DNA of 64,000 bases, taken from positions 1,178,001 through 1,242,000 of the forward strand of contig JANFNE010000010.1 in the NCBI GenBank assembly GCA_024867545.1, given 5' to 3'. The position numbers were made by a program, and so were the translations under genes. Every line of letters begins with the position of its first letter. The first letter of the stretch is position 1. Of the stretch, positions 10,041 to 20,119 are shown piece by piece. This DNA is from Phytopythium helicoides (Eukaryota; Oomycota; Peronosporomycetes; Pythiales; Pythiaceae). The notes beneath the pieces are model-generated. The model searched no databases and had not been told where the DNA came from. It was given only the letters and a program-made list of their open reading frames with translations.

Positions 10041-11403
10041 CACACACGCATCGCTGGAGTGCGAGCGCGAGTACGAGCACAAGCCGAAGACCAGCCGCAT
10101 CCGGCGCTCGTCGGCCTTGGGGTCGGCTGAGCAATGGTGCGGCGCTCTCTTGCTTTCCTCTTGCGCCGCTCCAGCACGAGCACGAGTACGAGCACAGGCC
10201 GAAGACCAGCCGCATCCGGCGCTCGTCGGCCTTCGGGTCGGCTGAGCAATGGCGCGGCGCTCTCTTGCTTTCCTCTCTCACGCATCGCTGGAGTGCGAGC
10301 GCGAGTACGAGCACAGGCCGAAGACCAGCCGCATCCGGCGCTCGTCGGCCTTCGGGTCGGCTGAGCAATGGCGCGGCGCTCTCTTGCTTCACTCTTGCGT
10401 CGCTCGAGCACGAGCACGAGCCGAAGACCAGTCGCATCCGGCGCTCGTCGGCCTTCGGGTCGGCTGAGCAATGGTGCGGCGCTCTCTTGCTTCACTCTTG
10501 CGTCGCTCGAGCACGAGCACGAGCCGAAGACCAGTCGCATCCGGCGCTCGTCGGCCTTCGGGTCGGCTGAGCAATGGCGCGGCGCTCTCTTGCTTCCCTC
10601 TCTCACGCATCGCTGGAGTGCGAGCGCGAGTACGAGCACAGGCCGAAGACCAGCCGCATCCGGCGCTCGTCGGCCTTCGGGTCGGCTGAGCAATGGCGCG
10701 GCGCTCTCTTGCTTTCCTCTCTCACGCATCGCTGGAGTGCGAGCGCGAGTACGAGCACAGGCCGAAGACCAGCCGCATCCGGTGCTCGTCGGCCTTGGGG
10801 TCGGCTGAGCAATGGCGCGGCGCTCTCTTGCTTCCCTCTTGCGCCGCTCCAGCACGAGCGCGAGCGCGAGCACGAGCCGAAGACCAGCCGCATCCGGCGC
10901 TCGTCGGCCTTCGGGTCGGCTGAGCAATGGCGCGGCGCTCTCTTGCTTTCCTCTCTCACGCATCGCTGGAGTGCGAGCTCGAGTACGAGCACAGGCCGAA
11001 GACCAGCCGCATCCGGTGCTCGTCGGCCTTGGGGTCGGCTGAGCAATGGCGCGGCGCTCTCTTGCTTCCCTCTTGCGCCGCTCCAGCACGAGCGCGAGCG
11101 CGAGCACGAGCCGAAGACCAGTCGCATCCGGCGCTCGTCGGCCTTCGGGTCGGCTGAGCAATGGCGCGGCGCTCTCTTGCTTCCCTCACACATCACTCGA
11201 GCGCGACCACGAGCCGAAGACCAGTCGCATCCGGCGCTCGTCGGCCTTCGGGTCGGCTGAGCAATGGCGCGGCGCTCTCTTGCTTCCCTCTCTCACGCAT
11301 CGCTGGAGTGCGAGCGCGAGCACGAGCCGAAGACCAGCCGCATCCGGCGCTCGTCGGCCTTCGGGTCGGCTGAGCAATGGCGCGGCGCTCTCTTGCTTAC
11401 CTC
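10041..11403. repeat. GC-rich minisatellite, eleven complete units of 103, 113, 115 or 119 bp
   Basis: The word GAGCAATGG marks each unit; its ATG falls at 10134, 10249, 10368, 10471, 10574, 10693, 10812, 10927, 11046, 11161, 11264 and 11377. Unit lengths are therefore 115, 119, 103, 103, 119, 119, 115, 119, 115, 103 and 113 bp, with partial units at both ends. A constant core contains GCCGAAGACCAG and CGCATCCGGCGCTCGTCGG. A variable part holds either GCATCGCTGGAGTGCGAG or a GCCGCTCCAGCACGAG-type stretch, with inner GAGCGC/GAGCAC hexamers that add or lose steps. Long open frames in many readings are a by-product of composition and are not genes. Confidence 0.95.
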
Positions 11404-11847
11404 TCTCCTCCATTGCATTGCTCTAATGCGCGCGCAACCAGAAGATGTAGCCTCGATGGACTTTTCAGTTTTTTGTGCGCTAGATGAATTGGTTTTGCTC
11501 TAATGTTGCTGTTGATAAATTTTGCGCCTTCTCGACAAGTTTATTGCTGCGGTTGCCGAGTAAAATCCGGGGGTAGTTGCTTGCCAAATGACTTCGAAGA
11601 TAGTTGGCTGTGGCGTCTTCATTCCACGACTATGGCACTAGCCGACAGAGGAAATCAGCCCATGAGTTTGTTTCTTGATGCACTATCGGCTGTAGATTTG
11701 GCGCGGAGATGTCGTTGCGGCCCATCTTGATGCTACCGCCGAAAACCAGGTTACGATCAAGTCGAAAATCACAGACGAAAAACTGTGTGATGAATCGTGT
11801 ATTCTTGAGTCAAAAGGCAATCGACATGCATCGAATCCACTTGTAGA
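11404..11847. other. Intergenic DNA, no feature seen
   Basis: AT-richer DNA between the minisatellite and the 3' end of the cyclo-ligase gene. Open frames are short and lack family motifs. Confidence 0.5.
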
Positions 11848-12735
11848 TCACTGGCGTTGCGGGCGGATGACCTCGTCGGGGGTGACGACGATATCCATCA
11901 AGCGGTCGTGGTCGTCGATCGGCACGCTCTCTATTAGCTGCGGCGCCAAGCAAATACCCTGACCATGACATCTCGCATCCATTAGTCTTGCAATTCGCCA
12001 ATTGTCCTGCTCCCCGCGCAGAACGTACGATCAGTGTGGGCATCGGGCGGCGGTTGTCTTCGTAGAATTCCTCGAGTCGGCGAAGGAAGCAGTCTGTCAC
12101 CACCTCAAGTCAGCACTGCATTTTCCAAGCGAAGTACGTAAAGCACGCACCGTAGTAAGCCTTGCCGTGACCGAGCCGCCCGCCAGTGCGGTCGAACGCA
12201 ACCCCCGGGAGCACCACAACATCCAGGTCGAGCGAGTCGATCGCGTCTGCACGCGGGGTCTCATCGGGCCCCACGAGAGGCGGGTCCGGGATCTTCCACT
12301 TGTCCTGCAGCCGTCACATAGTCCACACAAGTCAGCTCTCTTTTACCGCGTCTCTGATCAAAGCCCACGCGCCACCACCTTCGGGAAGCTGGCGATATCT
12401 TGAGCTGACAGCGCGTGCACCATCTTGAGGTCGTCTGCCGTGCGGCCGAGGATCTTGGGCACGTACACCTTCTTCCCGGCTTCAAACGCGCTGGCCAGGA
12501 TCTGCGACGTCTCGGCCTCGCGGGGCATGTGCAGGTACACGCTGAGCGCCTTGGCGGCCGTGAACTCGGGCAGCGCCGCCACTCGCTGCGCCACGCGCTG
12601 GCTCTGGAGCGACAGCTCCGCCAGCTCCGCAGCCCGCAGCGCCGTCGCCACCTGCGCGCGCAGCGTCTTCTTGAGCACGTCCATGTCGCTTGGTGTCTGT
12701 CGGGCGGCCGCGGCTGAAGCTGCAGCGTCTCCCAT
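11848..12735 (-). CDS. MTHFS: 5-formyltetrahydrofolate cyclo-ligase
   Basis: The product converts 5-formyl-THF to 5,10-methenyl-THF using ATP and returns stored folate to one-carbon metabolism, usually in cytosol or mitochondria. I assembled four exons: 12735-12379, 12304-12151, 12093-12029 and 11958-11848. All introns are GT-AG (74, 57 and 70 bp), and the sum gives 228 residues, slightly over the family's usual 200. Family hallmarks are seen: an early basic helix, YLHMPREAET, KVYVPKILG, KWKIPDPP after the first splice, VVLPGVAFDRTGGRLGHGKAYYD spread over the second splice, and CLAPQLIESVPIDDHDRLMD with VVTPDEVI near the end. The long frame begins at a GTG, so the first ATG at 12735 was chosen; a further Met lies at the start of the conserved helix. 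Confidence 0.9.
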
Positions 12736-13356
12736 GAGTGCGCCGGACACGCAAGCGCTGCTTCAGAATTCTGCATAGACAGCGCTGGGCGAAACATACG
12801 ACGCGCAAGCCACCCAACGTTGACTAGGTTTCAGTATGATGAAGGAAAGTTACTTCAAGTTGCACTTGGGTCTGCAGGTGCTCCAGCACAAAAACTCATG
12901 GGGCGATAGCTCGGCTCGTGTTTGCTTTCATCTGACCGGAGAAGCGCAGCATGCGAAGCGGTCGAGCAGATCGACGAGAAAATCGGCGAGTAAACTGTTT
13001 CCAAAGCAGCGAAGCAATTCCTTGGCGAGCCTTTGCAGCTCCTGAGCAGCACCGAGGATCTGTGTTGATGACTTGCGCATAATATTGGTGGCGCTGAACT
13101 TCACCATACTTACACCTCCATTCAGATTGGCGCTGCAAGTGCAATTTTGTGATGTTAAGATTGACTTCACGTGAAACCTCATGGCAAAGTTGTTCCAACA
13201 ACGAGTGAAAACGTGCGGGGAGTGTGAAGGTTTGTATCTCATCAAGTTGATAGTTCCAAAACTTCTACTTTGCAACAGAAATCCCGCCTAGTAATCTTTC
13301 GCCGGACTACAAAGCCAAAAATAAATGTGTTCTGCCCTCATTTCATTTGCGAAGCT
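12736..13356. other. Intergenic DNA between two minus-strand genes
   Basis: No family-like coding frame. A minus-strand frame of about 59 codons starting near 13108 (MVKFSATNIMRK...) is open but has no recognised domain and poor composition support. The interval should hold the cyclo-ligase promoter and the amidase 3' UTR. Confidence 0.45.
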
Positions 13357-15415
13357 TCACGCATCAGAGCTGCCAAGAATCGAGACGTACGCTTTGGGCC
13401 TCCGCTGTTCACGCGAGTACATTTTCTCGACGGCGTGTGCCAACCGAAGCATGAGATCCTCGTTCCAGTGTGCCGTCTGAAACTGCACTGCCATTGGCAG
13501 TCCGCGAGAATCGAGCGAGGTGGGGACTGTTATGGCCGGGGTGCCGATCATATTGCTGTACCAGCTGTATCGCACGATGGCAGCTTGCTGCTTTGCATTG
13601 ACCTCACCTGACGAAAAGGCTTCTTGCGGGATATCGGGGGCGGTAATTCCGACCATAGGTGTGACGAACACATCTGCACAGCTCAGCACCTGCTCCTGGA
13701 ACTGACGCAAAGCAAACGCTCGCACGCGCTGAGCGGCAACGAAGTCTTTGGACGAGCACTGATCGGCCATTGTGAGCACCATCTGTGCTTCTGGAGAGAG
13801 CTTGTCAATGATACTGGAATGTGTGAGACCGTCTTTGCCCATTGACTCAACGACCTTGTCGATCATCAGCGCAAACTCGGACGCGATCGTGATGCTGTGT
13901 GCCATGTGGATCGGCGCCAAGTGTGGTAGTCCGACTTCAATCAACTCGCAACCGAGCTTCTCGAGGGCCTGGAGAACATCTCTCGTTGAAGCAGCAACTT
14001 CGGGCGAGCTGTGGTCATTGTATCGCGGAAAATAAGCTACGCGAACGCCAGCGAGACTCTGAGTGTCATCGAAAGTGCGGAGATCGACAGGAGGTTGTGA
14101 AATTCCGCGGGGAAAGCTAGAGGAGTCTGCTCCACTCATAATTGCGTACCCGATCGCAGCATCTCGAACACAACCTGCGATTGGGCCGGTATGTGACAGT
14201 GACGGACTTCCAGAAGAAAGTGGGGGAACACGCTGGAAAGTAGGCTTTATCCCCACGACCCCACAAAGCGCCGCTGGAACGCGAGTGGATCCGCCACCGT
14301 CCTGGCCAACTGCGAGCGGCACGATACCAAAAGCAACAGCAGCAGCTGAGCCACTCGACGATCCGCCCGTATAACATTTCGGGTTGTACGGGTTTCTTAC
14401 GGTACCGTGGTGAGCGTTGAATCCAGTTACACCCGCGCCAAGCTCGTGCATGTTGGTCTTGCCGATGATGATTGCTCCAGCCGCACGCAGTCTAGCTACG
14501 GGGATTGCGTCTTCTGTCGCAGCACCCAAAATGTCGCCCATGAAAGACGTCCCTGCCCACGTACGAAAGCCACGGACGTCCATCGTGTCCTTGACGGCGA
14601 TCGGAACACCGTCCAACACGCCAAGTGGCTCTCCCCGTGCATATCGCTCAGTCGATTCTCTGGCATACTCCATCGCCTCACTCTCGTGAATCTCAATGAA
14701 GAGCTTGAGTGGCACGGATCCCTTCTCGTTGGCGGCGATTTCGTGGAGCACAGTTTCGATCACTTGTGTCGGAGTCACCTGAAGTGCAGTGTATCGCGAC
14801 GTATAGTCTGCGATGGTCCAGTGACGGAATGACACTGCAGTACAATCGCGTTCTTGAAGTGTGCGCTGTGCAAATGAAGACAGCGTAGGGCAGTCCTCGG
14901 GGAGTAGGATGGTCTCAGTCGACGAGTTGGTGATTTGAAGAGTCGCATCTGGCTCAATGTACGGGTAATACAGCGGGTTGTCCGGCAGTCGAGAAGCAAA
15001 CCTGTTCAGCATTCAGTCCAAGTCAATCATACGAAGGCTCATGCAGCAGTCGGCCCCAATCTCCACGAACCTTCTCACTGCCATCCCGCGCTTGCCCTTG
15101 GCCATCAGCCGACACATGATCGCGCCAACCACCGGCAGACGCAGCAAGTACGCCATCATCTGCCCACCAACCGCGCGTCAAGCTTCAAGCCGTCAACAAG
15201 CAGCTCCACCAGCCGCTCACCCGCAGCCTTCGCCCCGTCAACACGCGGCCTTTCCCATCCGCCAGGTCGTACGCTGGCCCTGCCGCGCCGCCCACAGCCT
15301 TACCAGGCGCTTTGCTGTCAGCCACAGCCGCTTGGCGCAGTGCTAGCAGCGCGACGGCCGCCAGCAGCGCCGCCACGGCCGCCGCCTTTCTCGCCGTCGC
15401 CACCACCGCCTTCAT
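13357..15415 (-). CDS. Membrane-anchored amidase-signature hydrolase (FAAH/GatA-like)
   Basis: Three exons (15415-15221, 15159-15071, 15001-13357) join through 61- and 69-bp introns and give 642 residues. The first exon encodes an Ala/Leu-rich hydrophobic segment near residues 8-28, likely a signal anchor. The second encodes another short hydrophobic stretch (LLRLPVVGAIM). The third holds the amidase-signature domain: Lys in PIAVKDT, the glycine/serine-rich GGSSSGSAAA, and the nucleophile serine in DGGGSTRVPA, i.e. the Lys-cisSer-Ser triad. Such enzymes cut amide bonds, in eukaryotes often fatty acid or N-acylethanolamine amides; the substrate here is not readable. The long single-exon frame starts with an ATG at 15012 that my model places inside intron 2. 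A decayed paralogue lies at 20120-22169. It is divergent from the J-protein gene with 232 bp between start codons. Confidence 0.9.
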
Positions 15416-15647
15416 GCTCGTCAAACGGCAACTGAGGATGACAAGTCAACGTCGAACCTACTCTGTCAAATGGTACAACATTCTAAAAAATATACTCTAG
15501 TATTAATAAAGTATACGATTTTACCTCACATAATGAGTATAATATTTGAATGGCGTACCGGTGGTGGAATGCGCGCGGATTGGCTGAAAATGCGCGCTGG
15601 TGGCTGGAGCTACACGCGTCATGCATATCCAGTTCGACAGATCGACC

Positions 15648-16541
15648 ATGCGCTCGCTGCTGCTGCTGCTGCTCCTGGCGCTGTGCGCCACCGCGGCGCT
15701 GGCCCAGGACCTTTACGAGCTGCTGGGCGTGTCGTCGAGCGCGACGCCCTCGCAGATGAAGCGCGCGTGCGTGGCGAGCTGTGCCTGCTGCAGGAGACGC
15801 GAATTGGGATCGTTGACGGGGTGGCTGCAGGTACCGAAAGCTGTCGCTCAAGTACCACCCGGACAAGCAGACGCCCGAGACCAAGGAGGCGATGAAGGAG
15901 GAGTTCGTCAAGATCACCAACGGTACGCGGTGGTCGCTGCCCGTGATTTTGTTTTCCACGAGCGTGACTGACGGGTGCACGGTGGAAAGCCTACCGCGTG
16001 CTGTCGGACCCGGAGCGCCGCGAGAAGTACGACTTGTACGGCATTGCGGACGAGCAGGCCTTTGAGTGAGTTGGATACGTTTGGAGGTTGGTAGCAGCTG
16101 AATTGAAGGCTGACGAGCTACGTTTTGCTTGGACAGGAACTTTGACGAGGCGTTCCGCTACTCGCACGAAGGCGTTGAGGATTCGCTGTCGAACTGGATC
16201 GGACTCGTGGCCGTGCTCGCGGTGGGTGTCATCCCGATTGTGGTTATGCAGCGCAACCGCACCAAGCCCGTCAAGCGCCGCCGTGAGGTGAGTTTACGTT
16301 GTGGCTGTTGCTAACAGTTGTGAGGCTAGCTCATCTTCGTAACGTTATCGAATAGGCCGCCCGGAGTCTGGCGCGCAACAAGCTCACTGCGTCGGCCGAC
16401 ACCAAGTACAAGAAGTCCTTCTCGAAGGCACGCAAAGAGTACGCAGCGGACCCCACCAGCGCTCGTACGTTTATTGACACACTTTATAATCGCCCCAAGC
16501 GTTGGATATTGACTTGCTTATTTTCCGTAGACCAAGACTAG
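15648..16541 (+). CDS. ER-type membrane J-domain protein
   Basis: A DnaJ-family co-chaperone that should stimulate an Hsp70, probably the ER-lumenal BiP. Six exons were assembled: 15648-15766, 15831-15922, 15990-16065, 16137-16287, 16356-16464 and 16531-16541, giving 185 residues. It starts with a clear signal peptide (LLLLLLLALCATAALAQ), followed at once by a J-domain: DLYELLGVSS, then YRKLSLKYHPDK across intron 1 with the HPD motif intact, then AYRVLSDPERREKYD. A single membrane segment (WIGLVAVLAVGVIPIVVM) follows near residue 115-135, then a basic tail rich in Lys/Arg. Donors such as GTGAGT and GTACGT support each splice. The alternative upstream ATG at 15621 would put a charged stretch before the signal peptide, so 15648 is preferred. 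Confidence 0.88.
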
Positions 16542-16800
16542 AATCTGGCCGTCCACAGCTGACAGCTGCAGTACATGAGCTCGCTGGTTTTTGATAGCAG
16601 TCGAATGAATGGAAACCTGCCCATTGCTCGGTGAGAACAGTCATTATTCGATGGTGGCCTATAGACACGAATCAAAGGCTGCGCTGAACCAGACATTGTA
16701 AGCACTCGCCTTCGGCTCGCGGGTATGGCCGTGGTAAACCCGGCATCCTACGATAAAAGACGATGACTGGGATTGGAACCCAGTGAAAATGCAACAATGC
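16542..16800. other. Intergenic DNA with a possible decayed tRNA T-arm
   Basis: No coding frame. On the minus strand, a perfect 5-bp stem with a 7-base loop (CTGGGTTCCAATCCCAG, near 16767-16783) resembles a tRNA T-arm and B-box. No matching acceptor or D-arm could be found, so it is at most a remnant. Confidence 0.25.
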
Positions 16801-18860
16801 CTAAGTATACAATGCTATCTGCGGGTAACGCTGAGCGCACCTGCAGACACTTTGTGGCCCCTGATGTGTTAAGTTGGCGCTCGGCAAAAAAACGTTAGGT
16901 CTTGGTTGACCACGGAGCATGTTGAGGAGGAGCATGAGCATGTTCTTCGAGGCGTTGACGTCGCGTTTCACAGTAGTACCAAAACAGCCATTGGATCGTC
17001 AATGGAGCACACTATAAACCTTGCACGTCCGCCATTCCTTGTCCGTGCTGTTCTTGACCTTGCAGAGGCGGAGACTGTACTGGTATTCTAGTTGCCGGTG
17101 GCAACGTGAGTGAAGCTTGCTGGTGCGAAACTCATCAATTGGTTGTACACGACAGTAGTTTCTCAACGTGTGCTCCAGTCTTTTGACCGGCCCCGCGGGG
17201 CACTTCTTGATGAGTCCAGAGTAATCGGTATTGCTCCAATCTCCAAATCCAACCACCGTTCGCCTGCCTGCTTGCTGGGTCAGTCTCCGGCAGAGTTCAT
17301 GAAGCTTTTTCTGCGCAAAGATGTACCGTCCAAAACGCAGGTTGCGGAATCCCTTCGCCCGTGAAAATCCTAGCAGGTTTTCCATATGTGGAATAACGTA
17401 TCGTGTGTACGTTTCCAGCAACTCGAGCGACGCGGTCTTCTTCGACGGCATCTGACGCTCGGCCGTCAAAATGTCGGGACGCCGCTCCTTCCAGCAAGCT
17501 ATTTTCTGGTTGCTCTTGTGGTAGCGAGCATCCTCGTAGAACTCACGAGAAGAGCAGTGGATAGTCTCGCCGTCCTGGTTGGTTGCTACAAACAGATCTC
17601 GTCTGCCAGGATCTAGGCCCCACATGACATCGTAGTCTTCTTCCCTGAGTGGGCGGTCTGTCGCCGGATGGATTTTCCGCATGACGATGCTGACAGCCTT
17701 TCCGTCCGTCACGATCTCTCCGGCGAACTTCTTGTTGGCTGTTTCAAACTTCTCGATATTGAAGAGACTGTGCCACCAATCGTCTGCGACAGCATTCCAA
17801 TCGTCACCTAGAGGAGGCACGCGAACACCAGCACGTAGAAGTAGGCTGCGGAGCGCCGTCTTGCACATCTTGAAGTGCGAGCACTTGAACCCATTCTTTG
17901 TCGGCAGGAGACTGAACGTGCGGACCTCTGGGATGTCCTGTCGATGCTGAAACCGGCGATTCCTCTCCTCAATGTCGGTTAGAATCATGTAGGTGAGAGG
18001 AAGCAATCTGTTAGCCTCGTCGGACAAGTAGCCGCTCTCGTTGCGCGGGATCTGCTCTCGCCAAGCCTGCACCTCGGTATCGTTGCCGTTGTAGACAGGG
18101 TCCAGGATGCTCTTGATCATGACGTAGGCCTCAGCACCATTCAAGTCATAGACCCGCTTAATGTGACGGTGAAAGCGACGGTAGAGGTTGCGTACGATCG
18201 CGTTCTTGGTGTTAGTGGCCATCACTTGGGCTGCGTTCTGCTGCCACCCAGCGGTAATCTGCCGGTTGCTTGCACGTCGAGCGTCTTCACCTCGCCAAGT
18301 GTTGTACAGCGTGACTGATTGCTGGAATGCAGGAGACCCGAGTGTGGAGTTGGCGTTGCAAACACACGATAGGCATCTGTAGAAGAAGACCTGGTTGAGT
18401 GGCTCCACTGCATCGCCCAGCTGACACATCCGCACGGCGTGGATGTTGGCGAGGACGTAAGCCTCCAGCACGGCCTGGTCCATATCCGCCAGCACGGACT
18501 CCCACAGCAAAGTCATGGCCTCATCACTCTTGCAAAACGCCTTGAGCGACGTCTTGACGCACACAAGCGAGGACTTGGCGTTAGCTGCGTACGAGCTTCG
18601 ACTTCGGCTCGTCGCCTCTTTGACTGACTCTTGCGTGGTTCTGCACTGCGTTTCTTCCTTTTAGACCTAGCACCGCCTGGCGTCGGACCAGCTGCACGTG
18701 TTGTCTTGGACCGACCTCGACGAGTTGCGGAAGCAGCTCTACTCGTTGTGGATCTGCGTAGCCCTGCGGCAGCTTGCCTGATCTTGGACCTGCCTCGCCG
18801 GGGACCTGGATCGCCCTCCGTGCCCGATCGAGCGCGCAATAACCATTCCTGTTCGGCCAA
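16801..18860 (-). pseudogene. Decayed Fanzor-like (TnpB-related) RNA-guided nuclease gene
   Basis: The main frame (16999 to about 18660) has the C-terminal RuvC/zinc architecture of Fanzor proteins. WGLDPGRRDLF provides the RuvC-I Asp. The RuvC-II region reads GFGDWSNTDYSG without the classic Glu, while PIDEFRTSK carries the Glu that Fanzors are known to use instead. A zinc-finger segment follows. Two breaks are visible. A TGA at 17001-16999 falls where the finger's third Cys is expected, right after VLH; beyond it the same frame still encodes VKRDVNASKNML, the RuvC-III Asp motif, and runs to a stop at 16801. At the N-terminus, a basic Ser/Arg/Lys-rich frame (from about 18860) must shift to join YAANAKSSLVCVKTSLKAF in the main frame near 18600-18640. 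The first finger Cys is also changed (SKLHSRC). No terminal inverted repeats or partner transposase gene were seen. Confidence 0.8.
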
Positions 18861-18903
18861 TCATTTCTTCAAACGAAACACTATCGTTAACTATTGATCA
18901 TTC

Positions 18904-20020
18904 TTGTTCATCGGAAGCCAAGACGAAGCCGGTGTATTCGGGGAAGTTGTGGCTTCCATTACGCCAAATGTCCGTGTAAATGCATTGTGCAATTCTACTA
19001 ATGGTGGGATTCAAAATGCTGATAAGTCAGCCTGTGCTCTCGTACTTGTTTCCGTAGGAAAACGAACTACTGGTCAAGCGTTTGATTTGAACACGCCGGC
19101 GATCATCGCAAGCGAACTGCGAACGACATTTACACTCACCATCGGCATGCTTAATTGGACACTTGAAGACCTTGGTGCGCTCTACAATGCTGAATGAGAC
19201 ATCGCAGTAGCATCAGATGACATAAGCGGGTGCAACGGTATCCAAGAAAAAGAGCAAGAAAGTCGTGCTGGTGGGTGTCCACGAGCTACAAATGGGCGAG
19301 CTGTATGATATCTCGACACTAAAGTCGCTAGACTTTTTCAACTACAAGCTTGGTGCTGAGCTGTTCGACTGGAAGCAGTTGGTCGGTGTCGACAAATCGC
19401 CTGCCATTTTGTTCCCGCCAAAGTTTGCGAATGTCGACACCGCAGTCCGACCGTACTTTGAGCAACTCTCGAGCGAATGCGCGCTGAGCGTAGACCAACT
19501 CATTCGGCGTGTTGAGACAAACCATCTGTACGCCGAGGAGAGCCTCCAAATGAGCTACACGGCCGCGCTTCACTATTTACTACAAAACGGAGTACTTCTC
19601 ACGACCTCGCTGCGGGGTGGGGAACGTATCATTGACTTTATCGGCAACTACCAAGCTATTCATGTCGAGATGGCGATTCCTCTGACATATATCGTTATTT
19701 CCTCTGTTGGTTGCGGCATCCTGGTTGTCATTGGAGCTGCAGTTGTCGCAAAACATCGTCGCGGGAAGAGTATCATTGAGGCGTACAGCAGTGTCTCCGT
19801 GATAGCAGTAGCTGTTCTTAACTCGAACAAGTATCCTCGATCTGTTCTTTCCTTGGCTCTTGATCAAGCAACACCTGGAGAAGCTGAACATCGGCGCATC
19901 AATCTGGACCACGTGCAATTTGGGTCGGCAGTTTTCATCGAGAAACCAGCAAAGCCGCCGAAGGCAGTTGCTCCCAATCCAGATGTGGGTGATGGATCGA
20001 AGAAAGAAGAATATACGTGA
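18904..20020 (+). pseudogene. 5'-truncated single-pass membrane protein, oomycete hypothetical
   Basis: Two frames, 18904-19197 and about 19227-20020, read like one protein: an ectodomain with Cys residues and repeated hydrophobic/polar alternation, a frame change in the 19170-19227 interval, then DLYD-type text (ELYDISTLKSLDFF), a transmembrane helix near 19682-19750 (PLTYIVISSVGCGILVVIGA) and a cytosolic tail ending in a KKEE-type stretch. The change of frame could be a short intron (possible donor at 19171) or a break. No start region is seen; upstream lies the Fanzor-like remnant. I do not know the function, but the layout fits conserved oomycete surface-type proteins of unknown role. Confidence 0.55.
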
Positions 20021-20119
20021 GAGGTCCAGCATTACCATGTTCACTTACAGGTCAATGACTGACCTAGCTTCAGTTTGCTAGCAATCCGCATCAAGCACGC
20101 ATCCGCTACAGCTTGCACA

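Noticed and set aside
9878..11161. 427-codon open frame on the minus strand and many others in both strands
   Set aside because: They run through the minisatellite; openness follows from its GC-rich composition and repeated units, and unit lengths are not multiples of three.
10041..11403. CRISPR-like array
   Set aside because: Spacer-repeat structure is absent; whole units of 103-119 bp are repeated, in a eukaryotic genome.
12928..13275. 115-codon minus-strand frame between the cyclo-ligase and amidase genes
   Set aside because: No start-site logic, no domain and several overlapping frames of equal quality.
15001..15012. ATG at 15012 as the amidase start
   Set aside because: It falls inside intron 2 in the model; the upstream exons encode the anchor and give an intact frame, and the same layout is seen in the second amidase copy.
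16767..16783. tRNA gene on the minus strand
   Set aside because: Only a T-arm-like stem is present; no acceptor pairing, D-arm or anticodon loop.
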